Assembly (NCBI GenBank): GCA_964505035.1
Contig: CAZDGK010000011.1
Span: 1 to 30,096 of the forward strand
Reading direction: 5' to 3'
Source of the DNA: CAZDGK01 sp964505035
GTDB lineage: Bacteria > Patescibacteriota > Saccharimonadia > UBA4664
Length of the DNA: 30,096 bases
Position numbers and translations under genes: made by a program. The notes under the pieces were generated by a model. That model saw only the letters and a list, made by a program, of their open reading frames with translations, searched no databases and was not told where the DNA came from. Positions 23,052 through 28,898 of this stretch are shown here, piece by piece (the first letter of the stretch is position 1; each line of letters opens with the position of its first letter).

Positions 23052-23079
23052 ATCATAGCGAATTATCTGCCTTCCCAAA
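23052..23079 (-). promoter_or_regulatory. promoter of the 22542..23018 gene
   Basis: On the minus strand: TTTGGG (23079-23074), 16-bp spacer, TATGAT (23057-23052). It is divergent from the obg promoter 20 bp away. Confidence 0.5.
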
Positions 23080-23098
23080 TAGCCGTCCAGCCTCGCCA

Positions 23099-23107
23099 TG
23101 CTATAAT
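23099..23107 (+). promoter_or_regulatory. extended -10 promoter of obg, leaderless
   Basis: TGC then the perfect TATAAT (23102-23107), 9 nt before ATG 23117. No -35 box and no Shine-Dalgarno. Confidence 0.75.
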
Positions 23108-23116
23108 GTCCCCAAC

Positions 23117-24400
23117 ATGTTTGCAGATACAGCCAACATCGAAATCCGAGCAGGCAAAGGCGGCGACGGCCGCCTCTCGTTTCGGCACGAAAAGTTCCGG
23201 GCCATGGGCGGCCCTGATGGCGGCAACGGCGGCCGGGGCGGCGACGTCGTCTTCCTCGTCGACAACAATGCCCACACCCTGTCGCACTACCGGACCGCCC
23301 GTCTCATCCAGGCTGGCGATGGCGGCTCGGGTGGCGAAAACCGCCGCCATGGCAAAAACGGCGAGGACACCATTGTGAAAGTCCCGGCCGGTACGCAGGT
23401 CTGGGAAGGCGAGGAAGTGCTCGCCGACCTCACCGCCGTTGGTCAGCAGCAGGTCCTGGCCAAGGGTGGCCGCGGCGGCTTCGGCAACGCCCACTTCACC
23501 TCCAGCGTCCGCCAGGCGCCGCGCACCGCCGAGCTCGGTGAGCTGGGTGAGCGCCACAAGCTTCGCCTCGAGCTCAAACTGGTCGCCGACGTCGGTCTGG
23601 TCGGCCTGCCCAATGCCGGCAAGTCCACCTTCCTGTCCGTCGTCTCCAACGCCAAGCCCGAGATCGCCGACTATGCCTTCACCACCCTCGTGCCCAATCT
23701 TGGCATGGTCGAGCATCGCGGCGACGGTTTCCTGGTGGCCGACATCCCTGGCCTGATTGAGGGCGCCAGTGCCGGCAAGGGCCTCGGCGATGACTTCCTG
23801 CGCCACGTCGAGCGCACCGCCGTCCTACTGCATCTGGTCGACGGCCTCGGCGCCGACCCCGCGGCCGACTACCGCACCATTACGGCCGAGCTAGCCGCCT
23901 ACGGCCACGGTCTGGCCGACAAGCCGCGCCTGGTTGCGCTCACCAAGACCGAAGGCCTCGCGCCGGCGGACCTGGCTGCTAAGGTCAAAGCGCTCACCAA
24001 GGCCGCCGGCCAGCCCGTCCACGCCGTCTCGGCCCAGGCGCACCAGGGCGTGACCGAGCTGCTCGATGCCGCCCTGCCATTCATCCAAGCCGCCCGCGCC
24101 GAGCGCGAGCAGGCGGCCGCCGAGGCCGATGTGCCCGTCATCGATGAAGCCGCCCTGCCCGATCTGTGGCATGTCGAGGCCGAGTCCGGCCCCGTGCCGG
24201 GCCAGCCCACCACCTGGCGCGTCACCGGTGAGCAGATTGAGGGCTTCGCCCGCCGCACCAATTTCGACCAGGACGAGGCCGTCGAGCGCCTGCGCGACAT
24301 CATGCGGCGCCAGGGGATTGCCCGCGAGCTGCGCCGGCTGGGCGCCCTCGATGGCGACATCGTGCTCATTGCCGACCGCGAGCTGGCCTGGCTCGCCTAG
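23117..24400 (+). CDS. obg: Obg-family ribosome-associated GTPase, 427 aa
   Basis: The glycine-rich Obg domain (1-157) holds GKGGDGRLSFRHEKF and GGPDGGNGGRGGDVVF. The G domain follows: P-loop GLPNAGKST (about 163-171), switch region FTTLVPNLG, G3 DIPGLIEGA, and a G4 that reads TKTE instead of the usual NKxD. A C-terminal OCT domain (about 345-427) contains WRVTGEQIEGFARRTNFDQD and LGALDGDIVLIADRELAW. Obg GTPases act in 50S assembly and stress control. The OCT domain is found in only some bacterial lineages. A tRNA gene follows 74 bp downstream with no clear terminator between. Confidence 0.95.
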   Translation: MFADTANIEIRAGKGGDGRLSFRHEKFRAMGGPDGGNGGRGGDVVFLVDNNAHTLSHYRTARLIQAGDGGSGGENRRHGKNGEDTIVKVPAGTQVWEGEEVLADLTAVGQQQVLAKGGRGGFGNAHFTSSVRQAPRTAELGELGERHKLRLELKLVADVGLVGLPNAGKSTFLSVVSNAKPEIADYAFTTLVPNLGMVEHRGDGFLVADIPGLIEGASAGKGLGDDFLRHVERTAVLLHLVDGLGADPAADYRTITAELAAYGHGLADKPRLVALTKTEGLAPADLAAKVKALTKAAGQPVHAVSAQAHQGVTELLDAALPFIQAARAEREQAAAEADVPVIDEAALPDLWHVEAESGPVPGQPTTWRVTGEQIEGFARRTNFDQDEAVERLRDIMRRQGIARELRRLGALDGDIVLIADRELAWLA

Positions 24401-24474
24401 CCGGGCCTTGACCTTCAGTCTCAAACCCGCCAAAATAAACCAGTTATCGCATCGGTTCGCCGGGCGGACATCGT

Positions 24475-24551
24475 GGGGCTGTAGCTCAGCTGGCCAGAGC
24501 GCTGCATTCGCATTGCAGAAGTCAGGAGTTCGAATCTCCTCAGCTCCACCA
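24475..24551 (+). tRNA. tRNA-Ala (anticodon CGC), CCA encoded
   Basis: A 77-nt cloverleaf. The acceptor stem GGGGCTG/CAGCTCC includes the G3-U70 identity pair, the discriminator is A73, and CCA is genomically encoded. Anticodon stem CTGCA/TGCAG with loop TTCGCAT. T-arm AGGAG-TTCGAAT-CTCCT. It reads GCG codons, which are common in this genome. Confidence 0.97.
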
Positions 24552-24561
24552 AGGATTTATT
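24543..24561 (+). repeat. tRNA-Ala 3' end plus trailer, candidate attL of a genomic island
   Basis: The last 9 nt of the tRNA and the first 10 nt of its trailer match 27367-27385 with one mismatch in 19 nt, and 26359-26377 with three mismatches. Confidence 0.55.
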
Positions 24562-24573
24562 TAGAGGTGAATT

Positions 24574-24921
24574 GTGATTTACTACGACCTTCTATATAGG
24601 CTCGCATGCCACCTTGCTCCTACAAAGGACGCGCCTGTTGACCAGGATACTAGCGCTGCAATTGGGATCGATGGAAAAGTCAAAGGCCTCAATATACAAG
24701 ATGTAAAAGTGACCGGTATGAGATTGATGGATGTAGGTCGGGAAGCCCAACTTGAGGACGTCAGTATACGGCGCGTCAAAGTATCATTATTGCCAGATCC
24801 AGAGCACGCACCCTCGTGGCTGAGGTGGCTCGTTGACAGTGTTGGATTTATTGCATCATTAGTCACATTAGTCCCTGTAATTCGCTGGATATTGCATCTG
24901 ATTGGCTTGGTTAATCGATAA
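24574..24921 (+). CDS. small protein with C-terminal TM, unknown function, 115 aa
   Basis: The GTG start at 24574 has an AGAGG Shine-Dalgarno 6 nt upstream. Residues 25-72 are strand-rich with repeats of the type G(K)VKGLNIQDVKVTGMRLMDV and EDVSIRRVKVSLL, suggesting a short beta-solenoid-like stretch. One TM is at about 88-110 (VGFIASLVTLVPVIRWILHLIG). It is the first gene of an AT-richer block with less biased codon use than the backbone. Its stop overlaps the next start (TAATG). It may be the cytoplasmic partner of the next membrane protein. No family is recognised. Confidence 0.65.
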   Translation: MIYYDLLYRLACHLAPTKDAPVDQDTSAAIGIDGKVKGLNIQDVKVTGMRLMDVGREAQLEDVSIRRVKVSLLPDPEHAPSWLRWLVDSVGFIASLVTLVPVIRWILHLIGLVNR

Positions 24922-25481
24922 TGACTCCTACAGATGCGATGGCAAGTCCACCCAGGACGCGTAAGCCATTAAAACACCCCGTCATCATCCTTGTCCTTGG
25001 CGTCGTGGGCGCATTAGTCGGGCTTAACATCTTGACGAGCGTGCCGGGTGCCGTGGCATACGTTGCCGGGAGTAACGCCCTCGCCCACATGAACACACAG
25101 ATAATCAAGGCGGGAGGTGTCGCGATCAGTGGCCGTGAGCTGAGGCACGGCGGCCTGTGGTGGTGGCAGAATTACTGCATTGACGTGCCTTGCCCGTCTT
25201 TCAAGCAGGAATTCCTGGTTCCGATAGAGCCAGGAAAGGAAGCTGCGTTCATGGACGACGATCTGCTTGGCTCGCAGGGGTACGGCCCGACTTCATCCTC
25301 GCAGCTGCCGACCAAGTGTCAGATGGATAAGCCCGGAGTGTTGTGTCTGGATTCTGGTGCCAAGCCGTTCTCGAAGTTGTACATGACGCTTGATCCTGTA
25401 GCCAAGCCATCCGACCGTGCGCCCAAGGGTGATGTCTTTCCAAAGGTGTGGCGGACACTGACGATTGAGACCAACCCTTAA
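24921..25481 (+). CDS. membrane-anchored exported protein, unknown, 186 aa
   Basis: It starts inside the TAATG overlap with the previous gene and has no Shine-Dalgarno, so it is coupled. A basic proline-rich N-terminus is followed by one TM (about 20-50, PVIILVLGVVGALVGLNILT). The ectodomain holds several cysteines (NYCIDVPC, PTKC, GVLC) compatible with disulfides outside the cell. A terminator follows directly, so the two genes form a bicistronic unit. It lies in the AT-richer island. No family is recognised. Confidence 0.65.
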   Translation: MTPTDAMASPPRTRKPLKHPVIILVLGVVGALVGLNILTSVPGAVAYVAGSNALAHMNTQIIKAGGVAISGRELRHGGLWWWQNYCIDVPCPSFKQEFLVPIEPGKEAAFMDDDLLGSQGYGPTSSSQLPTKCQMDKPGVLCLDSGAKPFSKLYMTLDPVAKPSDRAPKGDVFPKVWRTLTIETNP

Positions 25482-25489
25482 GTCCCAAT

Positions 25490-25513
25490 AACCGCTCCAC
25501 AAGAGGCGGTTTT
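25490..25513 (+). terminator. Rho-independent terminator of the first island operon
   Basis: AACCGC (25490-25495) pairs with GCGGTT (25506-25511), ending in a TTTT run (25510-25513). Confidence 0.7.
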
Positions 25514-25534
25514 GCGGTATTATTTGGCCATACA

Positions 25535-26293
25535 ATGAACGCTAGACTCATAAACATTAGACTTGTCATTGCCCTGGTAGTTTACGCAGCCTCCCACTGG
25601 CTTCTTGGCGTAGCACTGATCGCTGCTACTACACGAGATATCGACTCCATCTATGTGCCTATTGCCGTGCAAGCAGCCCTTCAACTGATCTGTGTCCCGC
25701 TGTCCTGCTTTGTCTATTACAGGCTCTTGCCTCGTGAAGAGCGGGGTGCTGCCCTTTCTAAGACGACTTTGCGGCGACTGGCACTAGCTGCTGTCGTCTT
25801 CGTAGCGACGACGTATGTGACTATGCGATACGGCGCCTCGTTGATTGTGCGTATTCATCAGGATATCCAGAACATGCTGGTAGTGTTTACGCTTCACGAA
25901 CTGGTCGGGTCTGTTTTGTCATTTTGGGCACCACCCATAGCATTCCTGGCTACCCTCTGGCTGACGTCCAAGAATAGAAAGAGCGAGGCATTTAGGGCTT
26001 CGCTTAATGCGTTCCTGCTCGCTATCACCGTGGCGGCAATCGGTTATGATATCTATTACGCTTTTGCCTGGGCCAATGACTACAGCGGGTGGACGAGCCT
26101 GGCCGCAATCCCGATGGATATATTGAGCGCGGCACTATTCTTGGTGGAAGGTCCGTTGGTGCTGCTAGCATCGCTTAGGATGCCCAAGGGCAACCGTTGG
26201 CGGGTGGTTTGGGTCAGTGTTGGTGCGATTCTTACAGTCCTTGGGCTAGGGCTGATAATCTGGCTTTGGGCGCTTCTCACGAAGCATCTATAA
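25535..26293 (+). CDS. multi-pass membrane protein, unknown, 252 aa
   Basis: ATG 25535 lies 11 nt after a TATTAT -10-like box (25518-25523) and has no Shine-Dalgarno, so the leader would be very short. Six or seven membrane segments are visible (about 8-31, 40-61, 82-100, 112-145, 157-177, 190-212, 225-247). A charged cytoplasmic loop (RLLPREERGAALSKTTLRR) joins segments two and three. There is no transporter or enzyme motif I can name. It is in the AT-richer island. Its stop codon lies 8 bp upstream of the repeated block that carries the tRNA 3'-end-like core. Confidence 0.7.
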   Translation: MNARLINIRLVIALVVYAASHWLLGVALIAATTRDIDSIYVPIAVQAALQLICVPLSCFVYYRLLPREERGAALSKTTLRRLALAAVVFVATTYVTMRYGASLIVRIHQDIQNMLVVFTLHELVGSVLSFWAPPIAFLATLWLTSKNRKSEAFRASLNAFLLAITVAAIGYDIYYAFAWANDYSGWTSLAAIPMDILSAALFLVEGPLVLLASLRMPKGNRWRVVWVSVGAILTVLGLGLIIWLWALLTKHL

Positions 26294-26300
26294 GCCGCCC

Positions 26301-26377
26301 AACACCTCGCGCCACCGTCTTACTCCGCTGAGGACAGCGCGCAAACTCGCGCATACTTGCTCCATAAAGGAATTATT
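26301..26377. repeat. repeat block A, ending in a tRNA-Ala-3'-end-like core
   Basis: This block aligns without gaps to 27309-27385: by hand count 56 of 77 positions are identical. Its last 19 nt (26359-26377) resemble the tRNA-Ala(CGC) 3' end plus trailer. It may be an internal junction between two tandem island modules. Confidence 0.55.
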
Positions 26378-26402
26378 TGCACTCACTCGTTACCGGTCGG
26401 GG

Positions 26403-26411
26403 TGTTATATT
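26403..26411 (+). promoter_or_regulatory. extended -10 promoter of the 26420 gene, leaderless
   Basis: TGT then TATATT (26406-26411), 8 nt before ATG 26420. No Shine-Dalgarno. Confidence 0.6.
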
Positions 26412-26419
26412 GTTAGGCA

Positions 26420-26950
26420 ATGACTAAAGATATAGCTGTCGCCAAGCTTGACCGGATTATTGTTATTCTCTTGGCCGCATCGGCCATTATGGTCGGGCTG
26501 ATTACCCTAACAGAAAGTGTAAAGTTCAGGAACTATGCGCAAGTGGCTTCCAGGCCCTTAGAGTCCGTACTTGCCGAAGGTGGGGCGGTTAAAAAGTGTA
26601 GCAACGGCGACCCTGGCTATGGGCCAGACAACAGCGAACCATGGCTCGAGACGAGATACATTTTCCCCGGCGGCAAGGCTGCGGCTGAGGCGCTAATTAC
26701 AAAATCGGCCAGCCGAAACGGCTTCATCTTGAAGCCAGAAGACTCCAACATCCGGTCCCTCTACTGGTATTCAAGTACTGGGAAGAAGAGTACATATCCG
26801 GGGTTTGATCATGGCAATGTCACCGTCAGGTTTTCGCTGTACACTGATGCTTCTAAAAAGGCCCTGTATTGCGGCAAAAGCGCCCTTCCGGCCGACTCAT
26901 CTCACACAGCTATTGTCCTTAGCGTCGGGTTGCCATCATGGGTACAATGA
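26420..26950 (+). CDS. membrane-anchored exported protein, unknown, 176 aa
   Basis: The start is set by the extended -10 box 8 nt upstream. One N-terminal TM (about 12-32, RIIVILLAASAIMVGLITL) is followed by a soluble external domain of about 140 residues with two cysteines (near 60 and 151) and aromatic stretches (WLETRYIFPGG, LYWYSSTGKKSTYPGF, VTVRFSLYTD). This suggests a small alpha/beta domain. No family is recognised. It overlaps the next gene (ATGA if that gene starts at 26947). It is part of the second island module. Confidence 0.65.
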   Translation: MTKDIAVAKLDRIIVILLAASAIMVGLITLTESVKFRNYAQVASRPLESVLAEGGAVKKCSNGDPGYGPDNSEPWLETRYIFPGGKAAAEALITKSASRNGFILKPEDSNIRSLYWYSSTGKKSTYPGFDHGNVTVRFSLYTDASKKALYCGKSALPADSSHTAIVLSVGLPSWVQ

Positions 26951-27297
26951 AAATGGAAGTTACTACCAGTTCAGACGCACGGACACGCGTGCAATTACGC
27001 AGGCTTGGAGTGCTTAGTGGGTTCCTGGCCGTGTTTTGTGGCACGCTGATAGGGCCACTTCTTATTGACCTCCATATTTTCTTCTTCGTGCAGCCTCAGC
27101 AGGCATCACTCCACGTTGTGTTCTTCTTGCCTTTTTTGTTCGTCGCGTACATTGCTCTCTGGGGCGCCGGCATCGTCGCGGCAGGCGCGGCAATTGCGAG
27201 TAGAGGATTACGGCAAGCTCTCTATGGTCTGCTGGCATTGGTGCTTCTGACGCCTTTAGCGATTCTAACAATCTCTGCCATTAGCATTTGGATATAG
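26947..27297 (+). CDS. small multi-TM membrane protein, unknown, 116 aa
   Basis: I prefer ATG 26947 because it makes an ATGA overlap with the upstream stop. An in-frame ATG at 26938 would add 3 residues. Three or four membrane segments cover about 24-45, 58-80, 80-92 and 95-114 (LALVLLTPLAILTISAISIW). The first 20 residues are polar. It is probably a partner of the upstream membrane-anchored protein because translation is coupled. It is the last gene before repeat block B and the return to backbone composition. No family is recognised. Confidence 0.6.
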   Translation: MKMEVTTSSDARTRVQLRRLGVLSGFLAVFCGTLIGPLLIDLHIFFFVQPQQASLHVVFFLPFLFVAYIALWGAGIVAAGAAIASRGLRQALYGLLALVLLTPLAILTISAISIWI

Positions 27298-27308
27298 CAC
27301 GGTATCCG

Positions 27309-27385
27309 ATAACCTCCCGCCACTGTCGCACCTCGGCAACGAGAGCGTGCAAACTGGTAGACACTTGCTCCACCAAGGAATTATT
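27309..27385. repeat. repeat block B, candidate attR end of the tRNA-Ala island
   Basis: Gapless match to block A. Its last 19 nt (27367-27385, GCTCCACCAAGGAATTATT) differ from the tRNA-Ala(CGC) 3' end plus trailer at one position. The block itself does not fold as a tRNA. The next gene's -35 box begins 8 nt later. Confidence 0.6.
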
Positions 27386-27392
27386 CAATCAA

Positions 27393-27421
27393 TTTACAAC
27401 ACAACCAAATCATGATATAAT
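27393..27421 (+). promoter_or_regulatory. strong promoter of the 27464 gene
   Basis: TTTACA (27393-27398), 17-bp spacer, TATAAT (27416-27421), with TGA just before the -10 box. Confidence 0.8.
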
Positions 27422-27463
27422 ATCCCGCGTAGAGGCAATCCCCGGAGAGTTAGGAGCTCACCT

Positions 27464-27862
27464 ATGTCTCGACTGAAAGCGCTCTATGTCCTGGCAGTAA
27501 CGGTCGCCAGTGCGATTGCGACGCCCTTCGTGGGGTTGCTCGCGGGTCTGTCGTCGACCGCCACTGTGGTGATGACCATCGTGGTGGCGACCCTGGCCCT
27601 GCTGGCTTCCTGCGTCGGCATTGCCGTCGGCAGCATCAGCGAGGGCGACCCCGACGACCTATTCATGGCCTACGTCATCGAGGTCATCGTCCTCGCCGTC
27701 GTGGCCTTCCTGCTCGGCATTACCTCGGGCATCATGTCGACTGGGCAGGCGACCTCGCACTACATCGGCCACATCTGGGTCGTGTACTGCGTCTTCGCCG
27801 CGGTCGGGTTCGTCTCGACTCTGATCGGGAGCATCAAACCCGCGCCCAAGGCCGACAAGTAG
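27464..27862 (+). CDS. four-TM membrane protein, unknown, 132 aa
   Basis: ATG 27464 has an AGGAG Shine-Dalgarno 7 nt upstream. Four membrane segments (about 7-28, 33-56, 68-90, 101-124) make up most of the protein. An acidic short loop (EGDPDDL) lies between the second and third segments and a basic tail (KPAPKADK) follows the last. It is monocistronic, with a near-consensus promoter and a strong terminator. Codon use is GC-rich, like the backbone, unlike the island genes just upstream. No family is recognised. Confidence 0.75.
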   Translation: MSRLKALYVLAVTVASAIATPFVGLLAGLSSTATVVMTIVVATLALLASCVGIAVGSISEGDPDDLFMAYVIEVIVLAVVAFLLGITSGIMSTGQATSHYIGHIWVVYCVFAAVGFVSTLIGSIKPAPKADK

Positions 27863-27872
27863 CCCCACTCTC

Positions 27873-27903
27873 CGCCCCGCCGGCATTCGGTGGGGCGTTG
27901 TTT
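27873..27903 (+). terminator. Rho-independent terminator of the 27464 gene
   Basis: CGCCCCGCCG (27873-27882) pairs with CGGTGGGGCG (27888-27897), with one G-T pair and a 5-nt loop. TTGTTT follows. Confidence 0.85.
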
Positions 27904-28081
27904 ATCTTAGCCAGCCGCCCATCAGGGCCATCAGCCAGCACAACGCGCCTAGCACCACCAGCACCAGCAGGTTGGCCGTAATAAATCCAAGCCCAAACCG
28001 GAAGCCGTCCCAATAACTCACCCGGCGCTCGCGGGCCCCGCGGCCGACGTCGGCCAGAAAGGTATCGTGTTTGCTGGGCAT
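27902..28081 (-). CDS. small single-TM protein, 59 aa
   Basis: It has 59 codons, so a 60-residue cutoff would miss it. ATG 28081 has a GGAG about 11 nt upstream and a CATAAT -10-like box (28104-28099) before that. A charged N-terminal half (MPSKHDTFLADVGRGARERR, then VSYWDGFRFGLGF) is followed by one TM (about 34-55, ITANLLVLVVLGALCWLMAL) and a short tail. The codon pattern is GC-rich at third positions and the frame fits exactly between two terminators, supporting a real gene. Function is unknown. Confidence 0.65.
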   Translation of the reverse strand: MPSKHDTFLADVGRGARERRVSYWDGFRFGLGFITANLLVLVVLGALCWLMALMGGWLR

Positions 28082-28116
28082 GCGGGCGGGCTCCGTAAAT
28101 TATGCTCATGCTAGCA

Positions 28117-28153
28117 CAGAAAACCGCCCGGGGACTAGTGCGTCCCAGGGCGG
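28117..28153 (-). terminator. Rho-independent terminator of the 28168..28512 gene
   Basis: CCGCCC (28124-28129) pairs with GGGCGG (28148-28153), with inner GGGAC/GTCCC and one mismatch. TTTTCTGT follows on the minus strand. Confidence 0.8.
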
Positions 28154-28167
28154 CATGAGTGTTGGCG

Positions 28168-28512
28168 TCACGATGGCAGGACAAGGCCGTCGACCTTCGC
28201 TGGGTCGAGTTTGCTACCTCCCCGCGGAAATATGGTGCAGGTGCCGAGGAACGGGAGGACGAAGAACACCCGCCCATTCCCGATGTCCTGTGGTTTTGTC
28301 ATGTCCAACGCCACAGTCAGCGGACGGTTCTCATAGACCTTCCAGCCGGCGTTCTGGTCGAGCCGCGCCACCCACTCGGTCTCAATGACCAGCTGGTCAT
28401 CGGTCCGCGTGAGCCGCGTGATCGGTCCGCGGAAGTAGGCACCGTCCTCGTTGGTTTCGAGGTCACCGCCCACCAAATCCTGCCGTGCCAACACGGCATC
28501 CCAGAGGTCCAT
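28168..28512 (-). CDS. small soluble beta-rich protein, 114 aa
   Basis: ATG 28512 follows an AGGGGAG Shine-Dalgarno 8 nt upstream, so I reject the longer frame to 28551. The protein is strand-rich (GAYFRGPITRLTRTDDQLVI, TEWVARLDQN, RVFFVLPFLGTCTIF). A tryptophan-containing N-terminal helix (MDLWDAVLARQDL) comes first. It has no TM and no signal peptide. The pattern suggests a small beta-barrel, but I do not recognise a family. It is monocistronic, with its own promoter and terminator. Confidence 0.7.
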   Translation of the reverse strand: MDLWDAVLARQDLVGGDLETNEDGAYFRGPITRLTRTDDQLVIETEWVARLDQNAGWKVYENRPLTVALDMTKPQDIGNGRVFFVLPFLGTCTIFPRGGSKLDPAKVDGLVLPS

Positions 28513-28564
28513 TGTGAAACTCCCCTCACTCGAATGGAACTGGTTTGGCAATCTGCCGCGCCTA

Positions 28565-28593
28565 ACGATACCCTAGGACTGCTCCCTTGTCTA
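28565..28593 (-). promoter_or_regulatory. promoter of the 28168..28512 gene
   Basis: On the minus strand: TAGACA (28593-28588), 17-bp spacer, TATCGT (28570-28565). Confidence 0.5.
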
Positions 28594-28599
28594 GGCTGT

Positions 28600-28782
28600 C
28601 TACCGGTTAAAGAATGTGCCGGCCGCGTAGCTACTGCCGATCACGAAGATCCCCAGCGCAATAAACAGGCCCACGATGCTCAGCAGCATTACCATGCTGG
28701 GCTGGCCCGAGGACGCCATCAGTAGTCCAAATTGTTTGTTCTTGCGCTTGAGCGAGCTGCGCTTCAGCCACGAAGTAAGCAT
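28600..28782 (-). CDS. small basic single-TM protein, 60 aa
   Basis: AAGGAA lies 8 nt upstream of ATG 28782. An in-frame ATG at 28788 is too close to it. The N-terminus is strongly basic (LTSWLKRSSLKRKNKQFGLL). Next comes a polar segment (MASSGQPS) and one TM (about 32-53, MVMLLSIVGLFIALGIFVIG), with the C-terminus outside (SSYAAGTFFNR). The shape resembles small tail-anchored or prepilin-like proteins, but there is no cleavage motif I can name. It is divergent from the 28899 gene. Confidence 0.6.
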   Translation of the reverse strand: MLTSWLKRSSLKRKNKQFGLLMASSGQPSMVMLLSIVGLFIALGIFVIGSSYAAGTFFNR

Positions 28783-28845
28783 ATGCATTATTCCTTTGTG
28801 GCCATGGTAGCACAAAAACCATTCCAGCAGAGTCATTTTGGCTGT

Positions 28846-28875
28846 TTGAAATGTGCCGCAGCAATGCGCTACACT
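28846..28875 (+). promoter_or_regulatory. promoter of the 28899 gene
   Basis: TTGAAA (28846-28851), 18-bp spacer, TACACT (28870-28875). This places the transcript start after the ATG at 28851, ruling out that longer start. Confidence 0.6.
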
Positions 28876-28898
28876 CAAGCGCAGAAGGGTTATGCTTT

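Noticed and set aside
26301..27385. Repeat blocks A and B as decayed tRNA genes
   Set aside because: They end like a tRNA (GCTCCACCA in B), but there is no matching 5' acceptor strand, no TTCGAAT loop and no cloverleaf. Only the 3' core and trailer match.
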